Below are positions 7,150 through 16,053 of a DNA stretch of 64,000 nucleotides, piece after piece. Each line of letters opens with the position of its first letter. Within the stretch, counting starts at the first letter, position 1. The notes beneath the pieces are model-generated. The model was given only the letters and a program-made list of their open reading frames with translations, was not told where the DNA came from and did no database searches. Both the position numbers and the translations under genes were made by a program. This DNA comes from Bradyrhizobium jicamae (lineage in GTDB: Bacteria > Pseudomonadota > Alphaproteobacteria > Rhizobiales > Xanthobacteraceae): assembly GCF_018130695.1 (NCBI RefSeq), contig NZ_JAFCJX010000022.1, forward strand, positions 1 through 64,000, read 5' to 3'.

Positions 7150-9021
7150 ATGAGTGGGAATGCCGCGGCAGTGATGACGAAGCCCGCCTTTCGCAAGATC
7201 GAATGGCTGCCGCGCGACATCGCCGTCGAGCGTCGCGACGACGGCACCGTCATTCTGAAGTCGCGCATTCCGCTGAAGTCCTACGAGACGCATATCCCGG
7301 CCTCGCTGGCGAAATGGGCCAAGGATGCGCCTGACCGAATCTGGCTCGCGCAGCGCGGCGGTCCCGATCGGCAATGGCGGAAAGTGTCCTATGGCGAAGC
7401 CAAGCGCACCGTCGATGCGCTGACGCAAGGCCTGCTCGATCTCGGCCTCGACGAGGGACGTCCGGTCACGATCCTCTCCGGCAACTCGATCGAGCACGCG
7501 CTGATGACGCAGGCGGCGATGCAGGCACGCCTGCCGGCCGCGCCGGTGTCGCCGGCCTATTCGCTGATGAGCCAGGATCACCTCAAGCTCAAATATCTCT
7601 TCAACCTGATCAAGCCCGCCGTCGTGATGGTGCAGGACGGCCCGACCTTCGAGAAGGCGCTGAACGCGCTCGATCTCACCGGCATCACCGTGATCCACGT
7701 GCTGCGTCCCTGCGAGGGCATCAAGAGTGTATCGTTCGCTGACCTCGCAAAAACGCCGGTGACCAAGGCGGTCGATGATTCGATCGCGAAGATCACGCCC
7801 AAAACCGTCGGCAAGCTGCTGTTCACCTCCGGCTCCACCGGCATGCCCAAGGCCGTCATCAACACCCAGGAGATGATGTGCGCCAATGCGGCGATGATGA
7901 TGCAGGTGCGGCCGCGCGACACCGACGGCACGGCGCCTGTTGTGCTCGACTGGATGCCATGGAATCACACCATGGGCGGCAACGCCGCGTTCAATCCGGT
8001 GCTGGTCGACGGCGGCACGCTCTATATCGACGACGGCCGTCCGATGCCGGGCCAGCTCGAGGAGACGATCAGGAATCTGCGCGAGGTCTCGCCGACCTAT
8101 TACGCCAATGTGCCGGCCGGCTATGCCGCCCTCGCCGCGGCGATGGAGAAGGACGACGCGCTGTGCCGCTCTTTCTTCAAGAACCTCGCGATCATGGCCT
8201 ATGGCGGCGCGCGGCTGCCTGACGATCTCTATGATCGCATGCAGGCCTTGGCCGTGAAGACCACCGGCGAGCGCATCGTGTTTTACACCGGCTGGGGCTC
8301 GACCGAGACCGCGCCGACCTCGACCGGCACCTATTGGGACACCGAGCGCGTCGGCCTGATCGGCCTGCCGTTCCCCGGCGTCGAATTGAAGATGGTGCCG
8401 TGCGGCTCGAAATACGAGCTGCGGCTGCGCGGCATCAATGTCACGCCGGGCTATTTCGGCCAGCCTGATCTGACCAGGAAGATGTTCGACGAGGAAGGCT
8501 TCTACTGCATCGGCGATGCCGGCGTGTTCGTCGACCCCGAGGATCCCGTCGCCGGCATCATCTTCGCCGGCCGCGTCGTCGAGGACTTCAAGCTGACCAC
8601 CGGAACCTTCGTGCATGTCGGTTCGCTGCGCACCGACGCGATCGCGGCCGCGACGCCGGTGGTGCATGACGCACTGGTCGCCGGCCAGGATCGTCCGTTC
8701 ATCGGCCTGCTGTGCTGGCCGAACCTGCACGCCTGCCGACAGGTCGTCGGCAATCCGGATGCGACATTCGCGGACGTGGTGAAACATCCCGACATCGTCG
8801 CCTGCCTGAAGCGCGGGCTCGAGGCTTTCAACACCGCCTGCAAGGGCAGCAGCATGCGCGTCGCGCGCGCGATGCTGATGGTCGAGCCGCCCTCGATCGA
8901 TGGCAACGAACTCACCGACAAGGGCTACATCAACCAGCGCGCCGGCCTCGAACGCCGCGCCGACCTGGTCGAGCAGCTCTATGCCGACAAGCCGGGAGAG
9001 GACGTGATCATCCTCAACTGA
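7150..9021 (+). CDS. Feruloyl-CoA synthetase-type aryl-CoA ligase (copy 1)
   Basis: An ANL-family ligase of 623 residues, a length typical of the feruloyl-CoA synthetase group. The P-loop TSGSTGMPKAV is at 226-236, followed by INTQEMMCAN and DWMPWNHTMGGN, which mark this subgroup, then TGWGSTET. It would convert a hydroxycinnamate-like or other aryl/alkyl acid to its CoA ester. A paralogue lies at 52068-53945 in the hydroxycinnamate locus. Here the partners are acyl-CoA dehydrogenases, so the substrate could be a saturated side chain. The ATG is preceded by GGGAGACGCAAA. Confidence 0.85.
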   Translation: MSGNAAAVMTKPAFRKIEWLPRDIAVERRDDGTVILKSRIPLKSYETHIPASLAKWAKDAPDRIWLAQRGGPDRQWRKVSYGEAKRTVDALTQGLLDLGLDEGRPVTILSGNSIEHALMTQAAMQARLPAAPVSPAYSLMSQDHLKLKYLFNLIKPAVVMVQDGPTFEKALNALDLTGITVIHVLRPCEGIKSVSFADLAKTPVTKAVDDSIAKITPKTVGKLLFTSGSTGMPKAVINTQEMMCANAAMMMQVRPRDTDGTAPVVLDWMPWNHTMGGNAAFNPVLVDGGTLYIDDGRPMPGQLEETIRNLREVSPTYYANVPAGYAALAAAMEKDDALCRSFFKNLAIMAYGGARLPDDLYDRMQALAVKTTGERIVFYTGWGSTETAPTSTGTYWDTERVGLIGLPFPGVELKMVPCGSKYELRLRGINVTPGYFGQPDLTRKMFDEEGFYCIGDAGVFVDPEDPVAGIIFAGRVVEDFKLTTGTFVHVGSLRTDAIAAATPVVHDALVAGQDRPFIGLLCWPNLHACRQVVGNPDATFADVVKHPDIVACLKRGLEAFNTACKGSSMRVARAMLMVEPPSIDGNELTDKGYINQRAGLERRADLVEQLYADKPGEDVIILN

Positions 9022-9032
9022 ACGCAAATCGC

Positions 9033-9109
9033 AGGATGGGTAGAGCGCAGCGAAACCCATCACGCACCAACCAGGAACCCGATGGGTATCGCTTCGCTCC
9101 ACCCATCCT
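9033..9109. repeat. Short palindromic intergenic repeat (AGGATGGGT type)
   Basis: AGGATGGGT (9033-9041) pairs with ACCCATCCT (9101-9109), with inner complementarity between GCGAAACCCATC and GATGGGTATCGC. The core resembles the GGGTGGGCAAAG repeats in layout but not in sequence. It fills the gap between the ligase and the first acyl-CoA dehydrogenase. Confidence 0.6.
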
Positions 9110-9124
9110 ACAAGAGCAAACGCC

Positions 9125-10252
9125 ATGAACTTCGATTTCTCCGACGAGCAGAAGCAGATGCGCGACGAGGCGCGGAAATTCCTCTCAGAGCAGTGCCCGC
9201 CGAAGGCGGTGCGCGCCGTGCTCGATGGCAAGGCTGCCTATGACAAGAGTCTGTGGAAGGGCCTCGCGGAGATGGGCTTCCTCGGCGTCGCGATCCCGGA
9301 AAAATTCGGCGGCGCAGGTGCGGGCCATCTCGAGCTCTGCGTGATCGCGGAGGAAATGGGCCGCGCGCTGGCGCCGGTGCCGTTCTCCTCCACGGTCTAT
9401 CTCGCCGCTGAAGCGATCCTGATTGCCGGAAGCGACGCGCAGAAGCAGAAGTGGCTGCCGAAGATCGCGAGCGGCGAGGCGATCGGCACGCTGGCGCTGT
9501 TCGAGGGCAAGGGCAATCCGTCGCCGAAGGCGATCAAGCTCACGGCCAATGGTGGTGCGCTCAATGGCGTCAAGAAGCCGGTGCCGGATGGCGCGATCGC
9601 GGATTTCGCAGTGGTGGCCGCGCGCACGGGATCTGGTAGCCGCGAGTCCGACATCTCGCTGTTCATTGTCGACCTCAAGGCTGAAGGCGTCGAGGTCAAG
9701 GAGCTCACCAACATCGATCCGACTCGCGGCCAGGCCGAGATCACCTTCAAGGATGCGAAGGCTGAACCGCTCGGCGCGGCCGGCGAAGGCTGGGGCGTCA
9801 TCACCCAGGTGCTGGATCGCGCCGCGGTGCTGATGGCGTTCGAGCAGGTCGGCGGCGCCGACCGCGCGCTGGAGATGGGTCGCGACTACGCGCTCGATCG
9901 CATCGCGTTCGGCCGTCCGATCGGCTCGTTCCAGGCGGTCAAGCACATGCTCGCCGACATGTACGTCTCGGCGACGCTGGCGCGCTCCAATTCCTATTAC
10001 GGCGCCTGGGCGCTCTCGACCAATGCCGGCGAACTGCCGGAAGCCGCCGCCGCCGCGCGCATCAGCGCGACGCAGGCGTTTCAGCACTGCGCCAAGAACA
10101 ACATCCAGGTCCATGGCGGCATGGGCTTCACCTGGGAGTTCGACTGCCACATGTACTACCGCCGCGCCAACGCGGTCGCCGTTGGTCTCGGCAGTCTGTC
10201 CTATTGGGAAGACGCGTTGATCGATCGCATGCGCAAGAAGAACGCGGCGTAA
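9125..10252 (+). CDS. Acyl-CoA dehydrogenase (375 aa)
   Basis: A flavin acyl-CoA dehydrogenase that would introduce the 2,3 double bond into an acyl-CoA. It has the N-terminal helical domain (MNFDFSDEQKQMRDEARKF start), a middle beta domain, and the C-terminal FAD domain with RIAFGRPIGSFQAVKHMLADM and IQVHGGMGFTWEF. At 375 residues it is shorter than the next two dehydrogenases and belongs to a different subgroup. Many aryl or steroid side-chain systems use two unlike ACAD subunits together, so pairing with a neighbour is possible. It follows the ligase on the same strand. Confidence 0.9.
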   Translation: MNFDFSDEQKQMRDEARKFLSEQCPPKAVRAVLDGKAAYDKSLWKGLAEMGFLGVAIPEKFGGAGAGHLELCVIAEEMGRALAPVPFSSTVYLAAEAILIAGSDAQKQKWLPKIASGEAIGTLALFEGKGNPSPKAIKLTANGGALNGVKKPVPDGAIADFAVVAARTGSGSRESDISLFIVDLKAEGVEVKELTNIDPTRGQAEITFKDAKAEPLGAAGEGWGVITQVLDRAAVLMAFEQVGGADRALEMGRDYALDRIAFGRPIGSFQAVKHMLADMYVSATLARSNSYYGAWALSTNAGELPEAAAAARISATQAFQHCAKNNIQVHGGMGFTWEFDCHMYYRRANAVAVGLGSLSYWEDALIDRMRKKNAA

Positions 10253-10260
10253 GGGACACT

Positions 10261-10366
10261 CGTGTCCCGGACGCGATGCAGCGTGAAACGCTGCTTCGCA
10301 GAGCCGGGACCCACGGTGGACCCCGGATCAGCAGCGCATCACTTCGTGCTGCGCAGCATCCGGGAA
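10261..10366. repeat. CCGGGACACGAG-type intergenic palindrome, copy 2 of 6
   Basis: It begins GTGTCCCGGACGCGATGCAG, passes through CGCAGAGCCGGGACCCAC and ends GCGCAGCATCCGGG. It is the same element as at 3216-3331, placed between two acyl-CoA dehydrogenase genes. Confidence 0.8.
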
Positions 10367-10380
10367 CGCAGGAGAGATAG

Positions 10381-11628
10381 ATGAATTTCGACGACACCCC
10401 GCAAGAGGCCGCATTCCGCGCCGAGGCGAAAGCCTGGATCGCGGCGAATGCGCCGAAGCAATATGAAGACGAACTGCGCAAGGCCTCGCTCGGCCGCGTC
10501 CAGCTCAAGGGCGCCAACATCCTCGAGGTGGCAAAAGCCTGGCAGAAGAGGAAGGCCGATGCCGGCTGGGCCTGCCTGCACTGGCCGAAAGAGTATGGCG
10601 GCCGCGGTTCGTCGCCGATCGAGCGCGTGATCTGGCAGCAGGAAGAAGGGCCGTTCGGCCAGCTGTCCCGCATGTTCATCATCGGCCACGGCATGTGCGG
10701 GCCGACCATGATGGCGTTTGCGCGCGAGGAGCATAAGCGGACGTTCCTGCCGCCGCTCGCCTCAGGCGAGAAGGTCTGGTGCCAGCTGTTCTCCGAACCC
10801 GCCGGCGGCTCCGACGTCGCGGGCCTGCGCACGCGTGCCGAGAAGGATGGCGACGACTGGGTCATCAATGGTCAGAAGATCTGGACCTCGGGCGCGCATT
10901 ATTCCGACTACGGCATCCTGCTCACCCGTACCGATCCGACCGTGCCCAAGCACAAGGGCCTCACCATGTTCTTCCTGGACATGAAGAGCCCGGGTGTCGA
11001 GGTACGGCCGATCAAGCAGGCCAGTGGCGCGTCCGACTTCAACGAAGTCTACTTCACCAACGTCCGCATCCCCGACCATCAGCGTCTCGGCGAGGTCGGT
11101 GACGGCTGGAACGTGTCGCTGACCACGCTGATGAACGAGCGCAGCGCGATCGGCGCGGCCGTCTCGACCGGTTTCCCGGAGCTGTTCGAGTATTGCTCCA
11201 GCCTGATGCTGGAAGACGGCCCCGCGATCGAGGATCGCGCGGTGCGCTCGAAATTGGCGAACTGGGCGGTGAAGGCGAGCGGGCTGAAATACACCAGCAT
11301 GCGCGCGATCTCGGCATTGTCGAAGGGCGAGCGTCCGGGTCCGGAGAATTCGATCGGCAAGCTCGTCGCCGGTTCGATGATCCAGGACGTCGCGACTTAT
11401 GCGCTCGATCTGCAAGGCGCCGCCGGTGGGCTGAATGGACCAGAGGAGGCCGAGGTCGCCGGCAAATTCCAGGCAATGCTGCTGCGCGCGCCCGGCACCC
11501 GCGTCGAAGGCGGCACCGACGAGATCATGCGCAACATCATCGCCGAGCGCGTGCTGGGTTTGCCCGGAGATATCCGCGTCGACAAGGATGTGCCCTTCAA
11601 CAAGATCCCGACCAAGGGAAGAAGCTGA
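10381..11628 (+). CDS. Acyl-CoA dehydrogenase, tandem paralogue 1 (415 aa)
   Basis: An acyl-CoA dehydrogenase of the longer bacterial subgroup. Recognisable blocks are LFSEPAGGSDVAGLRTRA (substrate/FAD region), GQKIWTSGAHYSDY, and the C-terminal EGGTDEIMRNIIAERVLGLPGD. The next gene has the same architecture and end (VDKDVP-x-NKIPTKGR), so the two arose by tandem duplication. An intergenic palindrome of the same family flanks each copy. They may form a hetero-oligomer or have different chain-length preference. Confidence 0.9.
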   Translation: MNFDDTPQEAAFRAEAKAWIAANAPKQYEDELRKASLGRVQLKGANILEVAKAWQKRKADAGWACLHWPKEYGGRGSSPIERVIWQQEEGPFGQLSRMFIIGHGMCGPTMMAFAREEHKRTFLPPLASGEKVWCQLFSEPAGGSDVAGLRTRAEKDGDDWVINGQKIWTSGAHYSDYGILLTRTDPTVPKHKGLTMFFLDMKSPGVEVRPIKQASGASDFNEVYFTNVRIPDHQRLGEVGDGWNVSLTTLMNERSAIGAAVSTGFPELFEYCSSLMLEDGPAIEDRAVRSKLANWAVKASGLKYTSMRAISALSKGERPGPENSIGKLVAGSMIQDVATYALDLQGAAGGLNGPEEAEVAGKFQAMLLRAPGTRVEGGTDEIMRNIIAERVLGLPGDIRVDKDVPFNKIPTKGRS

Positions 11629-11630
11629 TC

Positions 11631-11746
11631 GTGTCCCGGACGCGAAGCAGCGTGAAACGCTGCTTCGCAGAGCCGGGACCCACCCATCCATGGGCCCCGG
11701 CTCTGCGTCGCGTCACTCCGTGCCGCGCCGCGTCCGGGGCACGAGA
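11631..11746. repeat. CCGGGACACGAG-type intergenic palindrome, copy 3 of 6
   Basis: It begins GTGTCCCGGACGCGAAGCAG and ends CCGCGTCCGGGGCACGAGAG. It separates the two tandem acyl-CoA dehydrogenase genes and is closely similar to the copies before and after them. Confidence 0.8.
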
Positions 11747-11760
11747 GAGGAGAATGCGAA

Positions 11761-13005
11761 ATGAATTTCGATGACACGCCGCAGGAAGCCGAATTCCGCC
11801 AGGTCGCGCGCCAATGGGTCGAGGCCAATGCGCCGAAGGAGTTCGAGGCGGAGCTGTCAAAGTCTTCGCTCGGCCGCATCCGCCTTGCGAAGCACGACAT
11901 GGTCGAGGTCGGCAAGGCCTGGCAGAAGAAGAAGGCCGAGGGCGGCTGGGCCTGCCTGCATTGGCCGAAGGAATATGGCGGCCGCGGCGCGACGCCGATC
12001 GAGCGCGTGATCTGGCAGCAGGAAGAGGGCGTCTACGGCAAGCTGACCCAGCCGTTCCAGATCGGCGAGGGCATGTGCGGCCCGACAGTGATGGCCTGGG
12101 GCAGCGAAGACGCCAAGCGCCGCTATTTGCCGAAGCTCGCGTCGGGCGAGGAGATCTGGTGCCAGCTGTTCTCCGAACCGTCGGCCGGCTCGGACGTCGC
12201 GGGCCTGCGCACCCGTGCCGAGAAGCAGGGCGACAACTGGGTCGTCAACGGCCAGAAGATCTGGACCTCCGGCGCGCACTACTCGGATTACGGCCTGTTG
12301 ATCGCGCGCACCGATCCGAACGTGCCCAAGCACAAGGGCCTCACCATGTTCTTCCTCGACATGAAGAGCAAAGGCGTCGAGGTCAGGCCGATCAAGCAGG
12401 CCAACGGCATGCAGGAGTTCAACGAGGTTTATTTCACCGACGTCGTGATCCCGGACAGCCAGCGGCTCGGCAATGTCGGTGACGGCTGGAACGTGTCGCT
12501 GACCACCCTGATGAACGAGCGCATGTCGATCGGCTCGCGGCTTGCGACCGGCGTCCCCGAGATGTTCGAGTTCTGCTCCAATTTGATGCTGGAAGACGGC
12601 CTTGCGATCGACGATCCGGCCGTGCGCTCGAAGCTCGCAAGCTGGGCGGTGAAATCGAACGGGTTGAAATACACCAGCTACCGCGCGATTTCCGCGCTGT
12701 CGAAGGGCGAGCGGCCGGGCCCGGAGAATTCCATCGGCAAGCTGGTCTCCGGCATGATGCTGCAGGATATCGCCGCCTACGCGATGGATCTGCAGGGCGC
12801 GGCCGGTTCGCTGACGGGGATGTCGGAGGAGACCGTGCACGGCCAGTTCCAGCAGATGCTGCTGTCCTCGCCCTCGATGCGCATCGCCGGCGGCACCGAC
12901 GAGATCCTGCGCAACATCATCGCCGAGCGCGTGCTCGGCCTGCCCGGCGATATCCGCGTCGACAAGGACGTGCCGTATAACAAGATCCCGACCAAGGGGC
13001 GCTAA
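11761..13005 (+). CDS. Acyl-CoA dehydrogenase, tandem paralogue 2 (414 aa)
   Basis: This 414-residue protein shares most of its length with the preceding gene: MNFDDTPQEAEF start, GGWACLHWPKEYGGRG, LFSEPSAGSDVAGLRTRA, and GGTDEILRNIIAERVLGLPGD. Differences concentrate in the region around 255-285 and the C-terminal third (SLTGMSEETVHGQ), which could change substrate or partner. The ATG follows GAGAGGAGAATGCGAA. It belongs to the same plus-strand run as the ligase, hydratase and SDR. Confidence 0.9.
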   Translation: MNFDDTPQEAEFRQVARQWVEANAPKEFEAELSKSSLGRIRLAKHDMVEVGKAWQKKKAEGGWACLHWPKEYGGRGATPIERVIWQQEEGVYGKLTQPFQIGEGMCGPTVMAWGSEDAKRRYLPKLASGEEIWCQLFSEPSAGSDVAGLRTRAEKQGDNWVVNGQKIWTSGAHYSDYGLLIARTDPNVPKHKGLTMFFLDMKSKGVEVRPIKQANGMQEFNEVYFTDVVIPDSQRLGNVGDGWNVSLTTLMNERMSIGSRLATGVPEMFEFCSNLMLEDGLAIDDPAVRSKLASWAVKSNGLKYTSYRAISALSKGERPGPENSIGKLVSGMMLQDIAAYAMDLQGAAGSLTGMSEETVHGQFQQMLLSSPSMRIAGGTDEILRNIIAERVLGLPGDIRVDKDVPYNKIPTKGR

Positions 13006-13010
13006 ATCTC

Positions 13011-13124
13011 GTGTCCCGGGCGCGGTGCAGCGTACAACGCTGCTCCGCAGAACCGGGACCCACCTCTCATGGGCCCCGGCTCTGCGTCGCATCACGATGT
13101 GCTGCGCCGCGTCCGGGGCACGAA
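13011..13124. repeat. CCGGGACACGAG-type intergenic palindrome, copy 4 of 6
   Basis: It begins GTGTCCCGGGCGCGGTGCAG and ends GCGTCCGGGGCACGA, between the second tandem acyl-CoA dehydrogenase and the nitroreductase gene. Three copies within 3 kb is the densest cluster of this repeat in the window. Confidence 0.8.
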
Positions 13125-13138
13125 AGTGAGTTTCGACA

Positions 13139-13837
13139 ATGGACGCTGTAGTCAAACCAACAGACCGTATCGACGCGCTCGAAAGCCTGCTCAACGAGCG
13201 CTACTCCGTCCGCGCCTTCCTCCCCCGCGAGGTCCCGCGCGACATCATCGAGCATGTTCTGACCGTCGCGCAGCGCACCGCGTCCTGGTGCAACAGCCAG
13301 CCCTGGCAGGTGCTGATCGCCAGCGGCGAAGCCAAGGAGCGTTTCCGGAAGGCCATCTACGCCGAGGCCGCCTCGGGCGGTAAGGACAATCACGACTTCA
13401 CCCCGCCGCGCGAATATGTCGGCGTTTACCTCGAGCGCCGCCGCGAGAGCGGCTTTCAGCTCTACAACACGCTTGGTATCGCGCGGGGCGACAAGGCCGC
13501 GTATGCCAAGCAGGCGCTGGAGAACTACAATTTCTTCGGCGCGCCGCACGTCGCCGTGATCCACACCAACGAGCCGCTCGGCATCTACGGCGCGATCGAT
13601 TGCGGCGCCTATGTCGCGAACTTCATGCTCGCAGCCCAGGCGCTCGGGCTCGGCACCATCCCGCAGGCCGCGCTCGCCCGCCACTCCGGCCTGATCCGAA
13701 AGCATTTTGATCTGCCCGACGACCGCCGCGTCGTCTGCGGCATCTCCTTTGGCTACGCCGACCATGCGGCCAAGGTGAACAGCTACCGGACCTCGCGCGC
13801 TGAGGTCGCCGACACCGTCACATTCCTGGACAAATGA
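13139..13837 (+). CDS. Nitroreductase-family FMN oxidoreductase
   Basis: A 232-residue nitroreductase-fold protein with the N-terminal ERYSVRAFLPREVP block and TASWCNSQPWQV, both in the FMN-binding region, and a C-terminal GISFGYAD. Such enzymes reduce nitro groups, quinones or enones with NAD(P)H. Here it follows the acyl-CoA dehydrogenase cluster on the same strand and may serve as an ene-reductase or be unrelated to the pathway. The length is normal and the start ATG 13139 is the first in frame. Confidence 0.85.
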   Translation: MDAVVKPTDRIDALESLLNERYSVRAFLPREVPRDIIEHVLTVAQRTASWCNSQPWQVLIASGEAKERFRKAIYAEAASGGKDNHDFTPPREYVGVYLERRRESGFQLYNTLGIARGDKAAYAKQALENYNFFGAPHVAVIHTNEPLGIYGAIDCGAYVANFMLAAQALGLGTIPQAALARHSGLIRKHFDLPDDRRVVCGISFGYADHAAKVNSYRTSRAEVADTVTFLDK

Positions 13838-13888
13838 TCCCGTTTAAGCAAGTGGCCCACGCATCTTCCCGCGCGGGACAGGAACTGC

Positions 13889-14305
13889 ATGATGGCGAAC
13901 CGCGCCGCCACCCTCACTCCGGCGAAGATCATCTGGACTCTGCGTCAGTTCCCCGCGCTCGAGCGGGACGCTTTCATGGCTTCCGAATATCTGGGGCAGC
14001 GCGTCGCATGGAAGACGCGCTTCTTCGACGTCATCGATTACGGGGCAGGCTCGATCAAGCTGTTCAGCCTTTTCCAGCGCGGCTGGCACCGGCACGCGCG
14101 GTTCGACAGATCGGTCTATGCTCACATCGACATCAACAGCCATCCGGAAACCCGCGATCTGCGACGCGGGCGCCGCGTCGATCTCGGCGGCACCATCGCG
14201 GCCATCGACATCGTCACGGGAATCACGCTGACGCTGGACCGCTTCGAGATCCTCCCGGTCAGCCTGCTCGACCGGTTCGTCATCAAGTCCGACAGCCGCT
14301 ACTGA
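13889..14305 (+). CDS. Hypothetical protein (138 aa)
   Basis: I do not recognise this protein. It is a soluble, basic protein of 138 residues without a signal peptide, rich in Arg, Asp and beta-branched residues in the C-terminal half (GRRVDLGGTIAAIDIVTG). Two ATG codons (13889, 13892) are possible starts. It lies 51 bases after the nitroreductase on the same strand and ends 15 bases before the convergent WYL regulator. Coding bias matches its neighbours, so it is probably real. Confidence 0.6.
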   Translation: MMANRAATLTPAKIIWTLRQFPALERDAFMASEYLGQRVAWKTRFFDVIDYGAGSIKLFSLFQRGWHRHARFDRSVYAHIDINSHPETRDLRRGRRVDLGGTIAAIDIVTGITLTLDRFEILPVSLLDRFVIKSDSRY

Positions 14306-14320
14306 CGGCGAGGACGACGC

Positions 14321-15319
14321 TCAGCGCTTGCGCCCTGCCACCGCGCGAAGCGGCGCCGGCGCATAGCGCGCGGCCATCTCGCTTGTCATCTCCGCCATCT
14401 TCGCGCGCAAATCGGCGGGTGCCAGGACCTCGGCTTCGGCGCCGAGGCGGAGCAACTCGGTCGCGGCATGCCACAGCGTCTTGCCGACCGGCATGGTGGC
14501 GACGCGCCAGCCGTCGGCATCGGCGTTTGCGAGGCGCATCCGCGCCTTCACATAGGGATGGCCCAGCGCCTCGAACAGCTTCAGGCCGAACGGCGACAGC
14601 CGCACCGTCGCCTCGTTCGGGTGCAGCTCGGCTTCGAGCCGTTCGGTGGATGCGCGCCAATAGGCGGCGAGGTCGAAATCGGCGGGCCGCTTGAACGGCT
14701 TGTCGAGCGCTGCGCAATCCAGCACCCGCGCGACGCGGTAGGTGCGCACGCTGCCGTCGACGAGGCCGGCGAGATACCAGCTGCCGCCCTTCAGCACCAG
14801 GCCGAGCGGCGCGACGCGGCGGCGCTTTTCGGCGCGCCAGCTCTGGTAGCGGATCTCGATCATGGTCTCGCGCAGCACGGCGCTGGAGATCATGCGCAGG
14901 TATTTCGGCTCCTCGTTCTCGCCGAACCAGTTCGGCGCATCGAGATGGAAGCGCTGCTGCATGCCGCGTGCGTTCGGCCGCAGATTCTCCGGCAGCGCCG
15001 CCATCAGTTTTGTCTGTGCCGCCAGCATCGCCGCATCGAGGCCGAGCGCGGCAGCGGGGCCCGGCAATCCCGCCATGAACAGCGCCTCGGCCTCCGGCTG
15101 CGACAATCCGTTCAGCCGCACCCGATAGCCGTCGAGCAGGCGATAGCCGCCCTCGGCGCCGCGATCGGCATAGATGGGCACGCCGGAGGCGGCGAGCGCA
15201 TCGATGTCGCGATAGATCGTGCGCACCGAGACCTCGCAGGCCTCCGCGAGCGCGCCCGCGGTGACCTGCCCCTTGGCCTGCAGGGTGGTGAGGATCGAAA
15301 AAAGCCGGCTCGCGCGCAT
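14321..15319 (-). CDS. YafY-type HTH/WYL-domain transcriptional regulator (1)
   Basis: A 332-residue regulator with an N-terminal DeoR-like helix-turn-helix (ALAEACEVSVRTIYRDIDAL, about residues 22-42), a WYL domain in the middle (KGGSWYLAGLVDG, with VAPLGLVLK before it) and a C-terminal WCX-like extension. The ATG at 15319 is preferred because MRASRLFSILTTLQ is the usual family start; ATG 15331 or GTG 15340 are alternatives. It diverges from a glutathione S-transferase gene across a 10-bp-arm palindrome and probably represses both. The same gene arrangement occurs at 37.4-39.2 kb. Confidence 0.87.
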   Translation of the reverse strand: MRASRLFSILTTLQAKGQVTAGALAEACEVSVRTIYRDIDALAASGVPIYADRGAEGGYRLLDGYRVRLNGLSQPEAEALFMAGLPGPAAALGLDAAMLAAQTKLMAALPENLRPNARGMQQRFHLDAPNWFGENEEPKYLRMISSAVLRETMIEIRYQSWRAEKRRRVAPLGLVLKGGSWYLAGLVDGSVRTYRVARVLDCAALDKPFKRPADFDLAAYWRASTERLEAELHPNEATVRLSPFGLKLFEALGHPYVKARMRLANADADGWRVATMPVGKTLWHAATELLRLGAEAEVLAPADLRAKMAEMTSEMAARYAPAPLRAVAGRKR

Positions 15320-15329
15320 GCCCAAAATC

Positions 15330-15354
15330 ATACCTGACACAGGATGTCAGGTAT
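15330..15354. promoter_or_regulatory. Operator of the WYL regulator/GST pair (1)
   Basis: ATACCTGACA (15330-15339), spacer CAGGA, TGTCAGGTAT (15345-15354): perfect 10-bp arms, 11 bases before the chosen regulator start and 43 before the GST start. It is the only such dyad between the two genes, so it is the natural binding site for the regulator. Confidence 0.65.
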
Positions 15355-15396
15355 AGGCGCGTATCACGGTGTCTTCGAAGCCCACGGAGTTCCGTC

Positions 15397-16041
15397 ATGA
15401 CCACCACCGACCGCATCACACTGTATTACTCGCCGCAGAGCCGCGCCACCGGCGCCCGCGTGCTGCTGGAGGAACTCGGCGCGCCCTATGATCTGCACGT
15501 CCTCAACATGAAGGCCGGAGAGCAGCGGAAGCCCGAATATCTCGCCATCAATCCACTCGGCAAGGTGCCGGCCATCGGCCACCGCGGCGGGCTGGTGACA
15601 GAGCAGGTCGCGATCTTCATTTATCTGGCCGATTTATTCCCGCAGGCCGGGCTGACCCCCGCGCTCGATGATCCCAGGCGCGGGCCGTATCTGCGCTGGA
15701 CCGCCTATTACGGCGCGTCGTTCGAGCCAGCCGTGATCGACAAATTCATGAAGCGCGAGCCCGCGCCGGTCACGCAGTCGCCCTATGCCGATTTCGACAC
15801 CATGCTGGGCGCGCTGGAGACGCAGCTCGCGAAGGGGCCGTATCTGTTCGGCGAGGAGATCACCGCGGCCGACATCCTCTGGGGCATGGCGTTGAACTGG
15901 ACCATGATGTTCGGCCTGGTGCCGAAGAGGGACGTCTTCGTTCGCTTCGCCGAACGCATCGCCGCGCGCCCGGCCTACCAGCGGATTTCCGCAGCGGACG
16001 ACGAGATGGCCGCTGCGCACGCCGTCGCGGCGGGAGTGTGA
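15397..16041 (+). CDS. Glutathione S-transferase family protein
   Basis: This 214-residue protein has a thioredoxin-like N-terminal domain with YYSPQSRATGARVLLEELG and NPLGKVPAI (the cis-Pro loop) and an all-helical C-terminal domain containing FGEEITAADILWG. Such enzymes conjugate or reduce substrates with glutathione in the cytoplasm. No Cys is in the N-terminal active-site region, so Ser/Tyr chemistry is expected. It diverges from the WYL regulator and is probably under its control. The next gene starts 12 bases later and may be co-transcribed. Confidence 0.88.
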   Translation: MTTTDRITLYYSPQSRATGARVLLEELGAPYDLHVLNMKAGEQRKPEYLAINPLGKVPAIGHRGGLVTEQVAIFIYLADLFPQAGLTPALDDPRRGPYLRWTAYYGASFEPAVIDKFMKREPAPVTQSPYADFDTMLGALETQLAKGPYLFGEEITAADILWGMALNWTMMFGLVPKRDVFVRFAERIAARPAYQRISAADDEMAAAHAVAAGV

Positions 16042-16053
16042 TAGAGAGTGGCG

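Noticed and set aside
6940..9231. 763-codon open frame on the minus strand
   Set aside because: It lies opposite the feruloyl-CoA-type ligase and crotonase genes, has no recognisable domain and a His/Arg/Gly-rich composition typical of antisense frames in GC-rich DNA.
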